64,000 bases of DNA. Origin: Haladaptatus sp. R4 (lineage in GTDB: Archaea; Halobacteriota; Halobacteria; Halobacteriales; Haladaptataceae). This document shows, piece by piece, positions 27,385-36,239 of the stretch; the stretch's first letter is position 1; every line of letters begins with the position of its first letter. The stretch spans positions 620,001 to 684,000 of the forward strand of contig NZ_LWHG01000021.1 in the NCBI RefSeq assembly GCF_001625445.1, read 5' to 3'. Made by a program: the position numbers and the translations under genes. A model generated the notes under the pieces. The model was not told the DNA's origin and did no database searches. It saw only the letters and a list, made by a program, of their open reading frames with translations.

Positions 27385-28059
27385 CTATTTCCCTCCCAAC
27401 TCGTCCACGAGCCGCGACAGGGTGGCCAAATCGTACTGTCCCGGTGCGGTCGCGTCGGCCAGGTAGAGGGGTGCGTAGCCGATTTTCGACCCGTAGATGG
27501 GGACGACGGCCCGGGAGTGGCGGCCGACTTCGCCCATGGCGAGGGTGGCGACGGTTCGGCCGTGTTCAGTGAGGAGGTCCGTCACGCGGAGTACGTCGAG
27601 CACGTCCGAACGGGAGTGGGCGGTGACGGCGAGTTTTCCCACGTCGGCGTGGTCGGTGCAGTTTTCGAGCAGTTCGCGCATCCGTTTCTGCGAGGGCGTC
27701 GCCTCAAAATCGTGGACCGAAGCGACGACGAGCGCGTCGTTGTCGCGTGCGTGAGCGGCGGCCTCCTTACCCTGCTCCATGAGCAGGGTTTCGAGTTCGA
27801 CGTCCACCGCGACGACCGACGGATGCTCGACCGCTTCAGCCAGGTCGTCCAGTCGCTCGTCACCCGTTGCTTCGCCGCCCTCCCACGCGGCGCGGTTGGT
27901 GGCGATGAGGGGAAGGTCGCCGTCGTAGGCGGACAGCGACGGGAGCGGGTCGTCCGCGAGGTCCATTCGAAACTCCACGAGGTCGGCGTGGTCGCGGGCA
28001 GGAGGTTCGTCGCCGAGGTCGGCCGTGCTCACGGCGAGCGAGAAGGAATCGAAGTTCAT
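27385..28059 (-). CDS. aroD: 3-Dehydroquinate dehydratase, type I
   Basis: 224 aa. It dehydrates 3-dehydroquinate through a Schiff base. Catalytic features are visible: EFRMDLADD near residue 29 (substrate Arg), VVASVHDFEATPS near residue 111 (catalytic His), and VGKLAVTAHSRSDV near residue 140 (Schiff-base Lys). The C-terminal APGQYDL matches the family's P-G-Q loop. It extends the aromatic block together with aroB and the ADTH synthase, but on the other strand. Confidence 0.93.
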   Translation of the reverse strand: MNFDSFSLAVSTADLGDEPPARDHADLVEFRMDLADDPLPSLSAYDGDLPLIATNRAAWEGGEATGDERLDDLAEAVEHPSVVAVDVELETLLMEQGKEAAAHARDNDALVVASVHDFEATPSQKRMRELLENCTDHADVGKLAVTAHSRSDVLDVLRVTDLLTEHGRTVATLAMGEVGRHSRAVVPIYGSKIGYAPLYLADATAPGQYDLATLSRLVDELGGK

Positions 28060-28089
28060 GGCCTCGAATTCGCGTCGGTGAATAAAAGA

Positions 28090-29118
28090 CTACTCGGAGT
28101 ACGGTTCGTGTGTGGCGAAAAATCGCGTCCCGTCGCGTTCCACGTCGTTCACATCGTACAGCAAAATGTCCCGTTCCTGGGCGGTCTTGACGGGGAAGTC
28201 GTAGTTACGAGCGTCGTATTTGAGGGTTCCGTCGTGGTCGGAAACGAACTCGCGGTGGTCGTCGAGTCGTTCGCTGACGATCTCGCGTGAGAGGTCCTCT
28301 ACGGCGGCGACCCGCTCCGCGAACAGTTCCGTGAAGTCGGCTTCGAGTTCGTAACCGACGGAGTTGCGCCCGGCGACCATCGCGGCGAGTGAGGTGGTTC
28401 CGGTCCCCCAAAACGGGTCGAAAACCGTGTCGCCGTAGACGGAAAACATGGAGATAAGGCGGTACGGGAGTTCGAACGGGAACGCCGCCGAGCGCTCGCG
28501 GAGGTCGCCGTGGTCCAGCAACTGCTCCTCGCCGCGGACGTTGGTCCAGAGGTCGGAAAACCACTCGTTTCGCTCCTCCCAGAAGTACGCCGACTCGTAG
28601 CGGTGGTCGATACCGGGTTCGAATTCGCGGGTGTCGCCGTTACGAAAGACGAGGAGGTATTCGTGTTCGAGCGCGGTGTACGCGTTCGGCGGGAGCATCC
28701 CCGACCCCATGAACTTCGTCAGGCGGTTCGACGGCTTGCGCCAGAGGATGTCGGGGAGGGGTTTGAGTCCACGCTCGCGGAGGTGGCGGAGCACTCGGGC
28801 GTGATTGGGAAACGACTGGAAGGTTCCGTCCACCTTCCGCGTCGCATCGCCGACGTTTACCACCGCGATTCCGCCGGGCTTCAACACGCGGGTGACTTCG
28901 GCCCAGACGGCGTCGAGTTCGTCGTGCATCAACTCGAATGCGGTATCGCCGTCGCCTCGCTCCAGCGCGGTTTCGATGGCGGAGTTCACCTCGCCGAACA
29001 GGTCGTCCCACATCTCGATCATCGGATAAGGGGGCGACGTGACGACGAGATCCATCGAATCGTCGGGAAGCGAGTTGTCGCGTGCATCACCGACGTGAAT
29101 CTCGTGCTCGGTTTCCAT
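28090..29118 (-). CDS. zim: Site-specific DNA methyltransferase, CTAG-type (Zim-like)
   Basis: 342 aa. Amino-methyltransferase motifs: TSPPYPMIEMWDDLF near residue 28 (catalytic motif IV) and the SAM-binding DPFWGTGTTSLAAMVAGR near residue 231. SPPY is typical of N4-cytosine enzymes. Haloarchaeal orthologues next to the aro/agl genes are the orphan CTAG methylase often called Zim. No restriction endonuclease is nearby. CTAG is strikingly rare in this window, about eleven copies by eye. The specificity assignment is from neighbourhood memory, not proven here. Confidence 0.82.
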   Translation of the reverse strand: METEHEIHVGDARDNSLPDDSMDLVVTSPPYPMIEMWDDLFGEVNSAIETALERGDGDTAFELMHDELDAVWAEVTRVLKPGGIAVVNVGDATRKVDGTFQSFPNHARVLRHLRERGLKPLPDILWRKPSNRLTKFMGSGMLPPNAYTALEHEYLLVFRNGDTREFEPGIDHRYESAYFWEERNEWFSDLWTNVRGEEQLLDHGDLRERSAAFPFELPYRLISMFSVYGDTVFDPFWGTGTTSLAAMVAGRNSVGYELEADFTELFAERVAAVEDLSREIVSERLDDHREFVSDHDGTLKYDARNYDFPVKTAQERDILLYDVNDVERDGTRFFATHEPYSE

Positions 29119-29173
29119 TGCAGTAGCTTCCTGAATGTATCGGCGGGGCGTAAAAACCTCTTTTCAAACTCGT

Positions 29174-30135
29174 CTACAGCGCGACGGTTCCTTCTTCGGC
29201 TTCGAGCAATTCGTGATAGCGGTTTCGGATGGTGACTTCGCTGATGTCGGCCACGTCGCTGACCTCGGCCTGCGTGGTCTTCTCGTTGGTCAACAGCGCG
29301 GCGGCGTAGACGGCGGCCGCGGCGAGTCCGACGGGCGATTTCCCGCTGTGAACGCCCTGTTCCTTCGCGTTGCGGAGGAGTTCGCGGGCGCGGTGTTCCG
29401 CCTCGTCGGAGAGTTCGAGTCCGGACGCGAATCGTGGGACGTAGCTCTCGGGGTCTGCGGGTTTGACTTCGAGGCTGAGTTCGCGCACGACGTAGCGGTA
29501 GGTTCGTGCGACTTCGCTCTTCTCGACTCGGCTGACCTCGGAAATCTCGTCCAAACTGCGCGGCACACCGGCCTGTCGGGCGGCGGCGTACACACACGAG
29601 GTCGAAACGCCCTCAATGGAACGGCCCGGCAGGAGGTCCTCGTTCAGCGCGCGGCGGTAGATGACGCTGGCCATCTCGCGGACGTTGTCCGGGAGGCCGA
29701 GCGCGCTCGCCATGCGGTCGATTTCGCCGAGCGCCTGTTTCAGGTTGCGCTCCTTGCTGTCGCGGGTGCGGAAGCGCTCGTTCCACTTGCGGAGTCGCTG
29801 CATCTTCTCGCGCTGGCGGGAACCGAGCGAGTTACCGTAGGCGTCCTTGTTTCGCCAGTCGATGTTGGTCGAGAGCCCCTTGTCGTGCATCGTGTTCGTC
29901 GTCGCGCGTCGACGCGGGACTTCTCGTTTTTCTCCTTGGCGTCGAATGCGCGCCACTCCGGGCCGCGGTCGACGTTGTCCACTTCGACGACCAGACCACA
30001 GTCCTGACAGATGGTTTCGCCGTGGCCGGAGTCCGCGATGAGCTTTCCGCTACATTCGGGGCAGGTTTGGCCTTTCTGCCCGCTTTTCTCTACTTCGGAT
30101 TCGTTGCTTCTCGTTCGAATACTCGTGTTTTGCAT
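29174..30135 (-). pseudogene. tfb: Transcription initiation factor TFB, frameshifted
   Basis: TFB, the archaeal TFIIB, recruits RNA polymerase to TBP-bound promoters. The N-terminal zinc ribbon (Cys25, Cys28, Cys43, Cys46) is followed by the B-finger, then two cyclin folds (MASALGLPDNVREMASVIYR and GRSIEGVSTSCVYAAARQAG, second repeat YVPRFASGLELSDEAEHRAR). The frame breaks near 29904: EKNEKSRV should continue APTTNTMHDKGLSTNIDWRN, which is one frame away. Adding one C gives 320 aa, the normal length. The start is the ATG at 30135. Haloarchaea have several TFBs, so loss would be tolerable, but an error is likelier. Confidence 0.9.
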
Positions 30136-30383
30136 GTGCAGTACCTCCTCAGAGGGAGCGTCGGCTACCGGGCAGGTTAATCCCGAAAAACCCGGATACC
30201 GCAGTCTTAACTCGTGGTTATGACGAAAGGTACTTAAAGAATTCGTTTTTGACGCCCCGTGAGTTCGTGAAACAGTCACACGGGGCGTGAAGTCGCCGTT
30301 TGGCGTCAACCGAGCGAAATGTTTAAGAAGGGATTACCGGCCGGTAACGAACTGTTTACTCACACCGGAACGAATCGAGTCCC

Positions 30384-31153
30384 ATGGAGTCAAACCGCGT
30401 CGTGTCGCTCGCACCGAGTGTCACCGAAATCGTACGGGAACTCGACGCGACGGACCTGCTCGTCGGCGTCACGCACCACTGCCGAGTCGATTCGGACGAC
30501 GTTCCCGCGGTCGGCGGGTGGCTGAACCCGAATTACGAGGCGATCCGAGCGTGTGACCCTGACCTCGTCGTGACGACGGACTCGTTACAAGCGGACGTGC
30601 GCGACGAACTCCGCGACCGTGACTACCGCGTCGTCCACGTCGACCCGCGAACGCTCGCGACGCTCGTCGAACTCGTTCGCGACGGTCGGCCGGGCACTCG
30701 GGAAACCGCAAGCGGGAAACGACCTCGCGTGGCGTGCCCGGAGTCGTATCGAACGCGTTCGCCGACTGGTACGCGGGCGGCCGAGACCGACCGTCTACTG
30801 CGAGGAGTGGTCAGAGCCACCGACCGCCGCCGGAAACTGGGTTCCAGACGCGGTGCGGGCCGCTGGAGGGGAGTATCCGTTTCTGTCAGCGGGGGAGCGC
30901 TCCCGCGAAGTGGATTCGGCGGATGTCGAGGCGGCGAACCCGGAACACGTGTTCCTCCACGTTTGCGGCCGAGGGGAGCGAGAGCGACCCCGAGGCCGTC
31001 CTCGACCGAGAGTGGGGAATTCCGGCGGTCGAGAACAATACCGTCCACGTCCTCGATGACTCGCTGTTGAATCAGCCGAGTCCGCGACTGCTCGACGGCA
31101 TCGAGACGATGACCCGGATACTGCACCCGGACGCCGTCGAGTCAAACGACTGA
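30384..31153 (+). pseudogene. btuF: BtuF-like cobalamin-binding protein, two frameshifts
   Basis: This is a periplasmic-binding-protein fold (helical backbone metal receptor) protein of the BtuF type, without a signal peptide, about 255 aa if repaired. Fragments in order: VVSLAPSVTEIVRELDATDL and ACDPDLVVTTDSLQADV in frame 1; VGRALGKPQAGNDLAWRARS, YCEEWSEPPTAAGNWVPDAV and HVFLHVCG in frame 2; DPEAVLDREWGIPAVEN and QPSPRLLDGIETMTRI in frame 3. The shifts are near 30681-30686 (one G too many) and 30967-30970 (one C too many). Lack of a leader suggests the cytoplasmic variant found in haloarchaea, perhaps for corrinoid salvage; I infer this. Confidence 0.82.
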
Positions 31154-31191
31154 GTAGCAATCACCAAGTCGGCGGACGAGAGACGACGACC

Positions 31192-31707
31192 ATGCGAATC
31201 GGAGTCGGCAGTGGAAACCCAGTGAAAGTGGCTGCAGTGGAAGCCGCCCTCGGCGGGCGATTCGACGCGAGCGTCGAATCCGTCCCCGTCGAGTCGGGGG
31301 TCGCGGAACAACCGTTCGGAGAAGGAGAGACCGTCGAGGGAGCGGAGAATCGCGCCCGGCGAGTCGTCCGTTCCGGCGAGTACGACCTCGGCGTCGGTTT
31401 GGAAGGCGGCGTCGCCGAAGTTTCGGGAACGGACGGATTGTATCTCATCATGTGGGCCGCCGTGACGAACGGAGAGACGATAGGACACGGTGCCGGACCG
31501 CGACTACAGCTTCCGGAATCGGTCGCCGAACGGATACGGGACGGCGAGGAACTCGGACCGGTGATGGACGACACCCTCGGCGAGGACGACGTGGCGAAAA
31601 AGCAGGGTGCGGCGGGGGCGCTCACGGACGGAATCATCGACCGACAAGAAGCGTTGGAACACGCGGTGGCGGGGGCGCTCGCCCCGTTCGTCACCGAATT
31701 CTATTAA
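31192..31707 (+). CDS. yjjX: Inosine/xanthosine triphosphatase (DUF84, YjjX-like)
   Basis: 171 aa. It hydrolyses damaged purine NTPs (ITP, XTP) to cleanse the pool. Motifs: VGSGNPVKVAAVEAALGG at the N-terminus, the catalytic FGEGETVEGAENRARR around residue 42, GVGLEGGVAEV near residue 67, and the C-terminal QGAAGALTDGIIDRQEALEH. The length is typical. It overlaps the convergent aglD end by 4 nt. Confidence 0.88.
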   Translation: MRIGVGSGNPVKVAAVEAALGGRFDASVESVPVESGVAEQPFGEGETVEGAENRARRVVRSGEYDLGVGLEGGVAEVSGTDGLYLIMWAAVTNGETIGHGAGPRLQLPESVAERIRDGEELGPVMDDTLGEDDVAKKQGAAGALTDGIIDRQEALEHAVAGALAPFVTEFY

Positions 31708-33524
31708 TCGTCGAGCGAGGCCGGTTCCTCGACCGACACGTCGCGACCCTCTTCGACCGCTTGGGTCAGCGAGACGTTGAGCGAGAACATCGACCCGACG
31801 CCGCCGACGAGCGTGACGACGTTCTTCACCGCGTGGTCGACGATAGCCGCGCCGAGTGCGACCTCCCACGGGATCGGAGTCAGACCCGCGACGAAGACCG
31901 TGAACGCGGCCTCGTACAGGCCGACGCCGCCGGGTGACAGCGGAAGGACCTTGGCGAGGTTGCCGACGCTGACCGCGAAGAAACCGACGGCGACAAGCGT
32001 GACGAGGGTCAGCGACACGTCGCGGAACGCGGTCAGCACGAGGATGGCCGTCAGCACGTCGAGCGACCAGATCGCGAGACTGCTCAGACCGACGCTCGCG
32101 AAGGCTTCCCGGTCGTTTGCGACCATCTGCACGTCACCGGTGAAGCGCTCCACGATGCCCGCGATGTGGTTCGCGTACGAGTCGGAACTAACCCGCGTGA
32201 CGAACGAACGGACGAGGTTGCTGTCCGAGCGCGCGCTGGCGATGATGACGGCGACTGCCGCGATTGCGAGGACGCCGACACCGGCGGCGACGTACACCGC
32301 CGTTCGCGCTGCCTCCGCGTGCTTCGCACCGGTGACGGCCTGTACGATGGTGGCCGCCTGTCCCGTTACGGTCAGTCCGATGAGGACGACACCGGCGAGG
32401 ACGGTTATCGTCAGCAGGTCGAACACCCGTTCGACCGCGAGCGACGCAAAGCCGGACGGGTACGGGATGTTGCGCCGGGCCTTCATCACGTAGGCACGGA
32501 CACCGTCACCGAGTCGGGCGGGGAACACGAGGTTCCCGGTCTGGCTGATGAATATCGCGCCGGTGAGGAAACCGGTGCTTTCGGTGTAACCGAGTTTTTC
32601 GAGGATGTTCTTGTATCGAACGCCGCGGAGCGGCCACGAGAACACGTACACCACGGCCGCGAGAGCGACCAGTGCGAGGTTCGCGTGCTCCATCTGGTCG
32701 AGCACCTTCCCGAGCGGGAGATACCGACCCATCAGCGCGACGGCGATGATGGTCAACAGGATCCCGACGGCGATGGAGACGCCGCGGGTGATTCGCGGCG
32801 CGACGGTGAACTCCCACCAACAGCGACCGATCTGACTCCCCATGCCGAACACGTCGCGGACGAGGTCCACTTTCGTGTCGCCCTTCGGCGTCCAGTCCAC
32901 GGAGAACTCCTTGATTTTGTAGCCCTTGCGCTGTGCCCGAACGAGGACTTCCGTGTCCCAGAACCAGTGGTTGTCCCCGACGTCCGCGAGTACGTCGAAC
33001 AGGGCGGTCCGGTCGAACGCCTTGAACCCACACTGGTGGTCACGAAGGTCCGAACGGAGGAACAGACGCGTCAGCCCGTTGAAACCACGGCTCGCAACGT
33101 CACGTTTCGCCGGGCGGTCGGCGACGTTTTCGGGCATCCACCGCGACCCCGTCGCGAAGTCGTATTCGCCGGAACGGACGCTCTCGACCAACTCTTCGAG
33201 ATGTCGCATGTCCGTCGCGAGGTCAGTGTCGAAGTAGACGAGTGTCTCTCCGTTTGACTCTTCGAATGCGTGATTCAATGCTCCCCCGCGTCCCAACCGT
33301 TCGTCACTGTGGAAGTGGCGAACCCGTTCGTCCTGGGCCGCCATTCGGTCTGCGATTTCCGGCGTTCGGTCGTCACAGCCATCTTCGGCAACGATCACTT
33401 CGAAACTATCTGGAGGGAGAAACGATTCCAATGTGTCGAGGGTTGTCTCGACGGTGTTCTCTATGGTCGTCTCCTCGTTGTACGACGGGAGGACGACGCT
33501 CACCTCTACAGAACCACCGCTCAT
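31704..33524 (-). CDS. aglD: AglD-like glycosyltransferase: GT2 domain plus flippase-like membrane domain
   Basis: 606 aa. The N-terminal GT-2 domain (about 1-240) has VVLPSYNEETTIENTVETT, VAEDGCDDRTPEIADRM, FDTDLATDM (DXD) and KGYKIKEFSVDWTPKGDTKV. From about 250 there are seven to eight hydrophobic helices of the lysylphosphatidylglycerol-synthase/UPF0104 type, with PARLGDGVRAYVMKARR and LPLSPGGVGLYEAAFTVF. Haloferax AglD has this architecture and charges dolichol phosphate with the final hexose of the N-glycan. Donor and acceptor are inferred from that homology. The promoter likely lies in the repeat region 33605-33710. Confidence 0.88.
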   Translation of the reverse strand: MSGGSVEVSVVLPSYNEETTIENTVETTLDTLESFLPPDSFEVIVAEDGCDDRTPEIADRMAAQDERVRHFHSDERLGRGGALNHAFEESNGETLVYFDTDLATDMRHLEELVESVRSGEYDFATGSRWMPENVADRPAKRDVASRGFNGLTRLFLRSDLRDHQCGFKAFDRTALFDVLADVGDNHWFWDTEVLVRAQRKGYKIKEFSVDWTPKGDTKVDLVRDVFGMGSQIGRCWWEFTVAPRITRGVSIAVGILLTIIAVALMGRYLPLGKVLDQMEHANLALVALAAVVYVFSWPLRGVRYKNILEKLGYTESTGFLTGAIFISQTGNLVFPARLGDGVRAYVMKARRNIPYPSGFASLAVERVFDLLTITVLAGVVLIGLTVTGQAATIVQAVTGAKHAEAARTAVYVAAGVGVLAIAAVAVIIASARSDSNLVRSFVTRVSSDSYANHIAGIVERFTGDVQMVANDREAFASVGLSSLAIWSLDVLTAILVLTAFRDVSLTLVTLVAVGFFAVSVGNLAKVLPLSPGGVGLYEAAFTVFVAGLTPIPWEVALGAAIVDHAVKNVVTLVGGVGSMFSLNVSLTQAVEEGRDVSVEEPASLDD

Positions 33525-33604
33525 TATGGAACTGTCTCACCCTCGCACCGTAAGTAGCTTCTGGGCCACGATTGTCATGAGTCAGAGCGACACACGCCTC
33601 GAAA

Positions 33605-33710
33605 CGTGGCGTTAACCAACCGTACCAACCACCCCCGTGGGAGGAATTATATTCACATATATTTTCATAGAAATCACAAGAGGGCGTGGCGTTAACCGCT
33701 CGTACCAAAC
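33605..33710. repeat. Direct repeat pair flanking an AT-rich divergent promoter
   Basis: Copy 1 (33605-33630) and copy 2 (33685-33710) share 13 identical bases, cgtggcgttaacc, then 3 variable bases, then cgtaccaa. The 54-nt spacer contains the AT-rich attatattcacatatatttt, which can serve as TATA for both aglD (minus) and the gene at 33743 (plus). Each copy falls about where transcription would start or just beyond. Confidence 0.55.
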
Positions 33711-33742
33711 CCACTAAGGTCGTATCCATGTTCTACAGTAGT

Positions 33743-33982
33743 ATGAGCACCACGACTGCTGGTACGACGACGCTTACTGACAAACAACAGCGAATTCTCC
33801 GGTACCTTCGTGAAAACGGCACGACAAAAACCTACTTCAAGTCCCGACTCATCGGCGACGAACTCGGACTGACCGCGAAGGAAGTCGGCACGAACATGAC
33901 CGCCATCGCGGACGGAAACTTCGACGTGGAAGTCGAGAAGTGGGGCTACTCCTCCTCCACGACGTGGAAAGTCAGCGCATAA
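33743..33982 (+). CDS. Small wHTH-like haloarchaeal protein (DUF7123-type)
   Basis: 79 aa. The sequence LTDKQQRILRYLRENGTTKT, YFKSRLIGDELGLTAKEVG, TNMTAIADGNFDVEVEKWGY, SSSTTWKVSA reads as a compact winged helix and matches the haloarchaea-restricted DUF7123 family. It is a probable small DNA-binding protein. The ATG at 33743 is favoured by the family's usual MSTTT start; an in-frame ATG at 33728 would add five residues. Confidence 0.72.
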   Translation: MSTTTAGTTTLTDKQQRILRYLRENGTTKTYFKSRLIGDELGLTAKEVGTNMTAIADGNFDVEVEKWGYSSSTTWKVSA

Positions 33983-34111
33983 TCGCGACGCGTCGTCCCA
34001 GTCGGTTTTCCGCCCGGCACTGGCCGGGCCCATCATCCACTCGTCTTCCCGAAAGCCGTTACTACCGAACGGAACGGAAACGACGGTAAGAGATCGAGAA
34101 ACGGCCGATTT

Positions 34112-34726
34112 TCAGGGATCGAACGAAATCAGATTCGATGCTTCACCGGCGAACTGCTCCGCGTTCGCATCGAACGAATCAGCGTAGCGGACCAGCAGCG
34201 TGATGAGCGTCTCCGGGTGTCGAACGGCGTAGCCGTTCTCACGCGAGAGCAGGCCTTTTTCGTCCAAATCGGCGGCGTATTTGCTCACCGTCGGTCGGGA
34301 AACGTCGAGCGCGGCCGCGAGGTCACTGCCGGTCGCGTCGGGGTTGCGGAGCAGTTCGATCATCATCCCGCGCGGCGTGTCCCGTCGGAGATAACCCAAC
34401 GCGACCTGTTCGAACGCGGAGAACTGCTCGGCCGGGAAGAAACGCCGGTAATCGCCGTCCCGGTGACTTTCGACCACGCCGAGTTCCACCAGTTGCCGGA
34501 GGTGGTGTTGTGTCTCGCCGGTGCCGAGTTGCAGGTCGTCGCGTACCTTCGAGAAATGTGCGCCCGGTGTCGTCGTGACGTAGCCCGCAATCGCGTCGCG
34601 GGCTTCGCTCTGCCCGCCGGAATGGTTCCCCTCGGCGAGCTTTGCGAGCGGCGCGGCAGCCCCCAAAACCGCAAAGCGGCGGAGGGTGGCGCGCTTATTT
34701 TCATCGACGTTCCCGTGCTTAACCAT
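34112..34726 (-). CDS. Winged-helix transcriptional regulator with hydrophobic twin-arginine-like N-terminus
   Basis: 204 aa. Two wHTH units are visible: GYVTTTPGAHFSKVRDDLQL followed by TQHHLRQLVELGVVESHRDG (residues 48-95), and PDATGSDLAAALDVSRPTVS followed by LDEKGLLSRENGYAVRH. The start ATLRRFAVLGAAAPLAKLA (residues 13-31) resembles a Tat signal but is followed by DNA-binding domains. The regulator is probably cytosolic or membrane-associated. An AT-rich region lies upstream. Confidence 0.75.
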   Translation of the reverse strand: MVKHGNVDENKRATLRRFAVLGAAAPLAKLAEGNHSGGQSEARDAIAGYVTTTPGAHFSKVRDDLQLGTGETQHHLRQLVELGVVESHRDGDYRRFFPAEQFSAFEQVALGYLRRDTPRGMMIELLRNPDATGSDLAAALDVSRPTVSKYAADLDEKGLLSRENGYAVRHPETLITLLVRYADSFDANAEQFAGEASNLISFDP

Positions 34727-34964
34727 CTATACATCGGTACAACCGGGGAACGTAAAACAGCTTCGTTTGGGAGACAATTACAATCGAGTGGTTCCGAGCG
34801 GGGTGAGAAGTACGATAGGTATCAAAACATCAGTAATCAAAATCGCGACACGATTGCATTATCCGGACTGCGGTCGTCGTTCACTCGGCCGTCACGGCGT
34901 GAGCCGTATCGGCGTGTGAAAACGGCGTCGCAGTCGACACGCGGAAAAACGGAGGGAGGGCAGG

Positions 34965-36158
34965 TTACTCGACTTCGGTTTCGAGTTCGGTCTCTTCTTT
35001 CGACTCGGAATCCTCGCCTTGGTCGGATTCCATCTCGCCGCCCATCTCGGCGTCCATCTCCTCGATGACTTCGTCGGCGCTCTTGATTTGGGCCTTGTCC
35101 TCGCCTTCCTTGATGGCCTGTGCCTGTTTCTCCATCTCCTCGACGTCCATCTCGGCTTCCTCGTCGATCTGTCCGAGGATTTCGTCGATGTCGTCGAGAC
35201 CGAGCAGTTCACGGGTCTCGCCGTCGAAGTCGAGGCTGTCCAACTGCGACTCTCCTTCTTTCACGTCGCTGCCGGTCAGGTGCTTGCCGTAGCGGCCGAC
35301 CAGCGAGGAGAGTTCCTGCGGGAGGACGAACGTCGTGGACTCGCCCTCGCCGATGGCCTGGAGCGTCTCCATTCCCTTCTCGATGACGGCGCGTTCACCC
35401 ATCGACTCGGCGGACTTCGCGCGAAGCACGGTCGAAACCGCATCACCCTGTGCTTCGAGGATCTGACTCTGCTTTTCACCTTGCGCGCGGATGATGTTGG
35501 ACTGCTTGTCACCCTCCGCCGTCTCGATGGCGCTGCGGCGTTCACCTTGCGCTTCGAGAATCATGGCACGACGTTTCCGTTCGGCGCTGGTCTGTTGCTC
35601 CATCGCCTGCTGGACGTCCTTGGACGGGTTGACCTCACGGACCTCGACGCTCTCGACGCGAATCCCCCACTCGTCCGTGGGTTCGTCGAGTTCGCGGCGG
35701 ATCTTCGCGTTGATCTCCTGTCGCTTGTTGAGCGTGTCGTCGAGTTCCATGTCACCGAGGACGGCGCGGAGCGTCGTCTGGGCGAGGTTCGAGACGGCGC
35801 GTTTGTAGTCCTCGACCTCGAGGAACGCCTTCTTCGCGTCCATCACCTTGATGTAGACGACGGCGTCGGCGGTCACGGGCGAGTTGTCGCGCGTGATGGC
35901 CTCCTGTCGCGGCACGTCGAGCGTCTGTGTCCGCATATCGAAGCGGTAGGTCTTGCTGACGAACGGCGGCACGAAGTTGATACCCGGTTCGAGGAGTTTT
36001 CGGTACTCCCCGAAGACGGTTAGCGCGCGCTTCTCGGTCGCCTGCACGATTTCGACGGCCTGCCAGACCGTAACGATAACGAGCAGTAACAACAACAGTG
36101 CGACGATCATTAGCCCCCCGGTCAATGGGGCGCTCTGCAGGGGTATTGTGGGCAGCAT
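34965..36158 (-). CDS. SPFH/Band 7 (stomatin-like) membrane protein
   Basis: 397 aa. One N-terminal membrane helix (about 17-36) is followed by an SPFH domain (PGINFVPPFVSKTYRFDMRT, QEAITRDNSPVTADAVVYI, WGIRVESVEVREVNPSKDVQ), a repetitive coiled coil of EAQG/RAQG units (about 200-260) and an acidic, disordered tail of about 90 residues. Stomatin-like proteins form membrane microdomains and often pair with NfeD. The gene for NfeD is upstream at 36240 in the same direction. Confidence 0.9.
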   Translation of the reverse strand: MLPTIPLQSAPLTGGLMIVALLLLLLVIVTVWQAVEIVQATEKRALTVFGEYRKLLEPGINFVPPFVSKTYRFDMRTQTLDVPRQEAITRDNSPVTADAVVYIKVMDAKKAFLEVEDYKRAVSNLAQTTLRAVLGDMELDDTLNKRQEINAKIRRELDEPTDEWGIRVESVEVREVNPSKDVQQAMEQQTSAERKRRAMILEAQGERRSAIETAEGDKQSNIIRAQGEKQSQILEAQGDAVSTVLRAKSAESMGERAVIEKGMETLQAIGEGESTTFVLPQELSSLVGRYGKHLTGSDVKEGESQLDSLDFDGETRELLGLDDIDEILGQIDEEAEMDVEEMEKQAQAIKEGEDKAQIKSADEVIEEMDAEMGGEMESDQGEDSESKEETELETEVE

Positions 36159-36239
36159 TACGTTCGGATGTTGGGATACATACTTGTTAAGTATTCTGCT
36201 ACTTTATCCTATATGATCCGACAATAAAAGGGGGGAGAA

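Noticed and set aside
28090-29118. Restriction-modification system
   Set aside because: The methylase has no endonuclease or specificity gene beside it; neighbours are aroD and tfb, so it is an orphan methylase.
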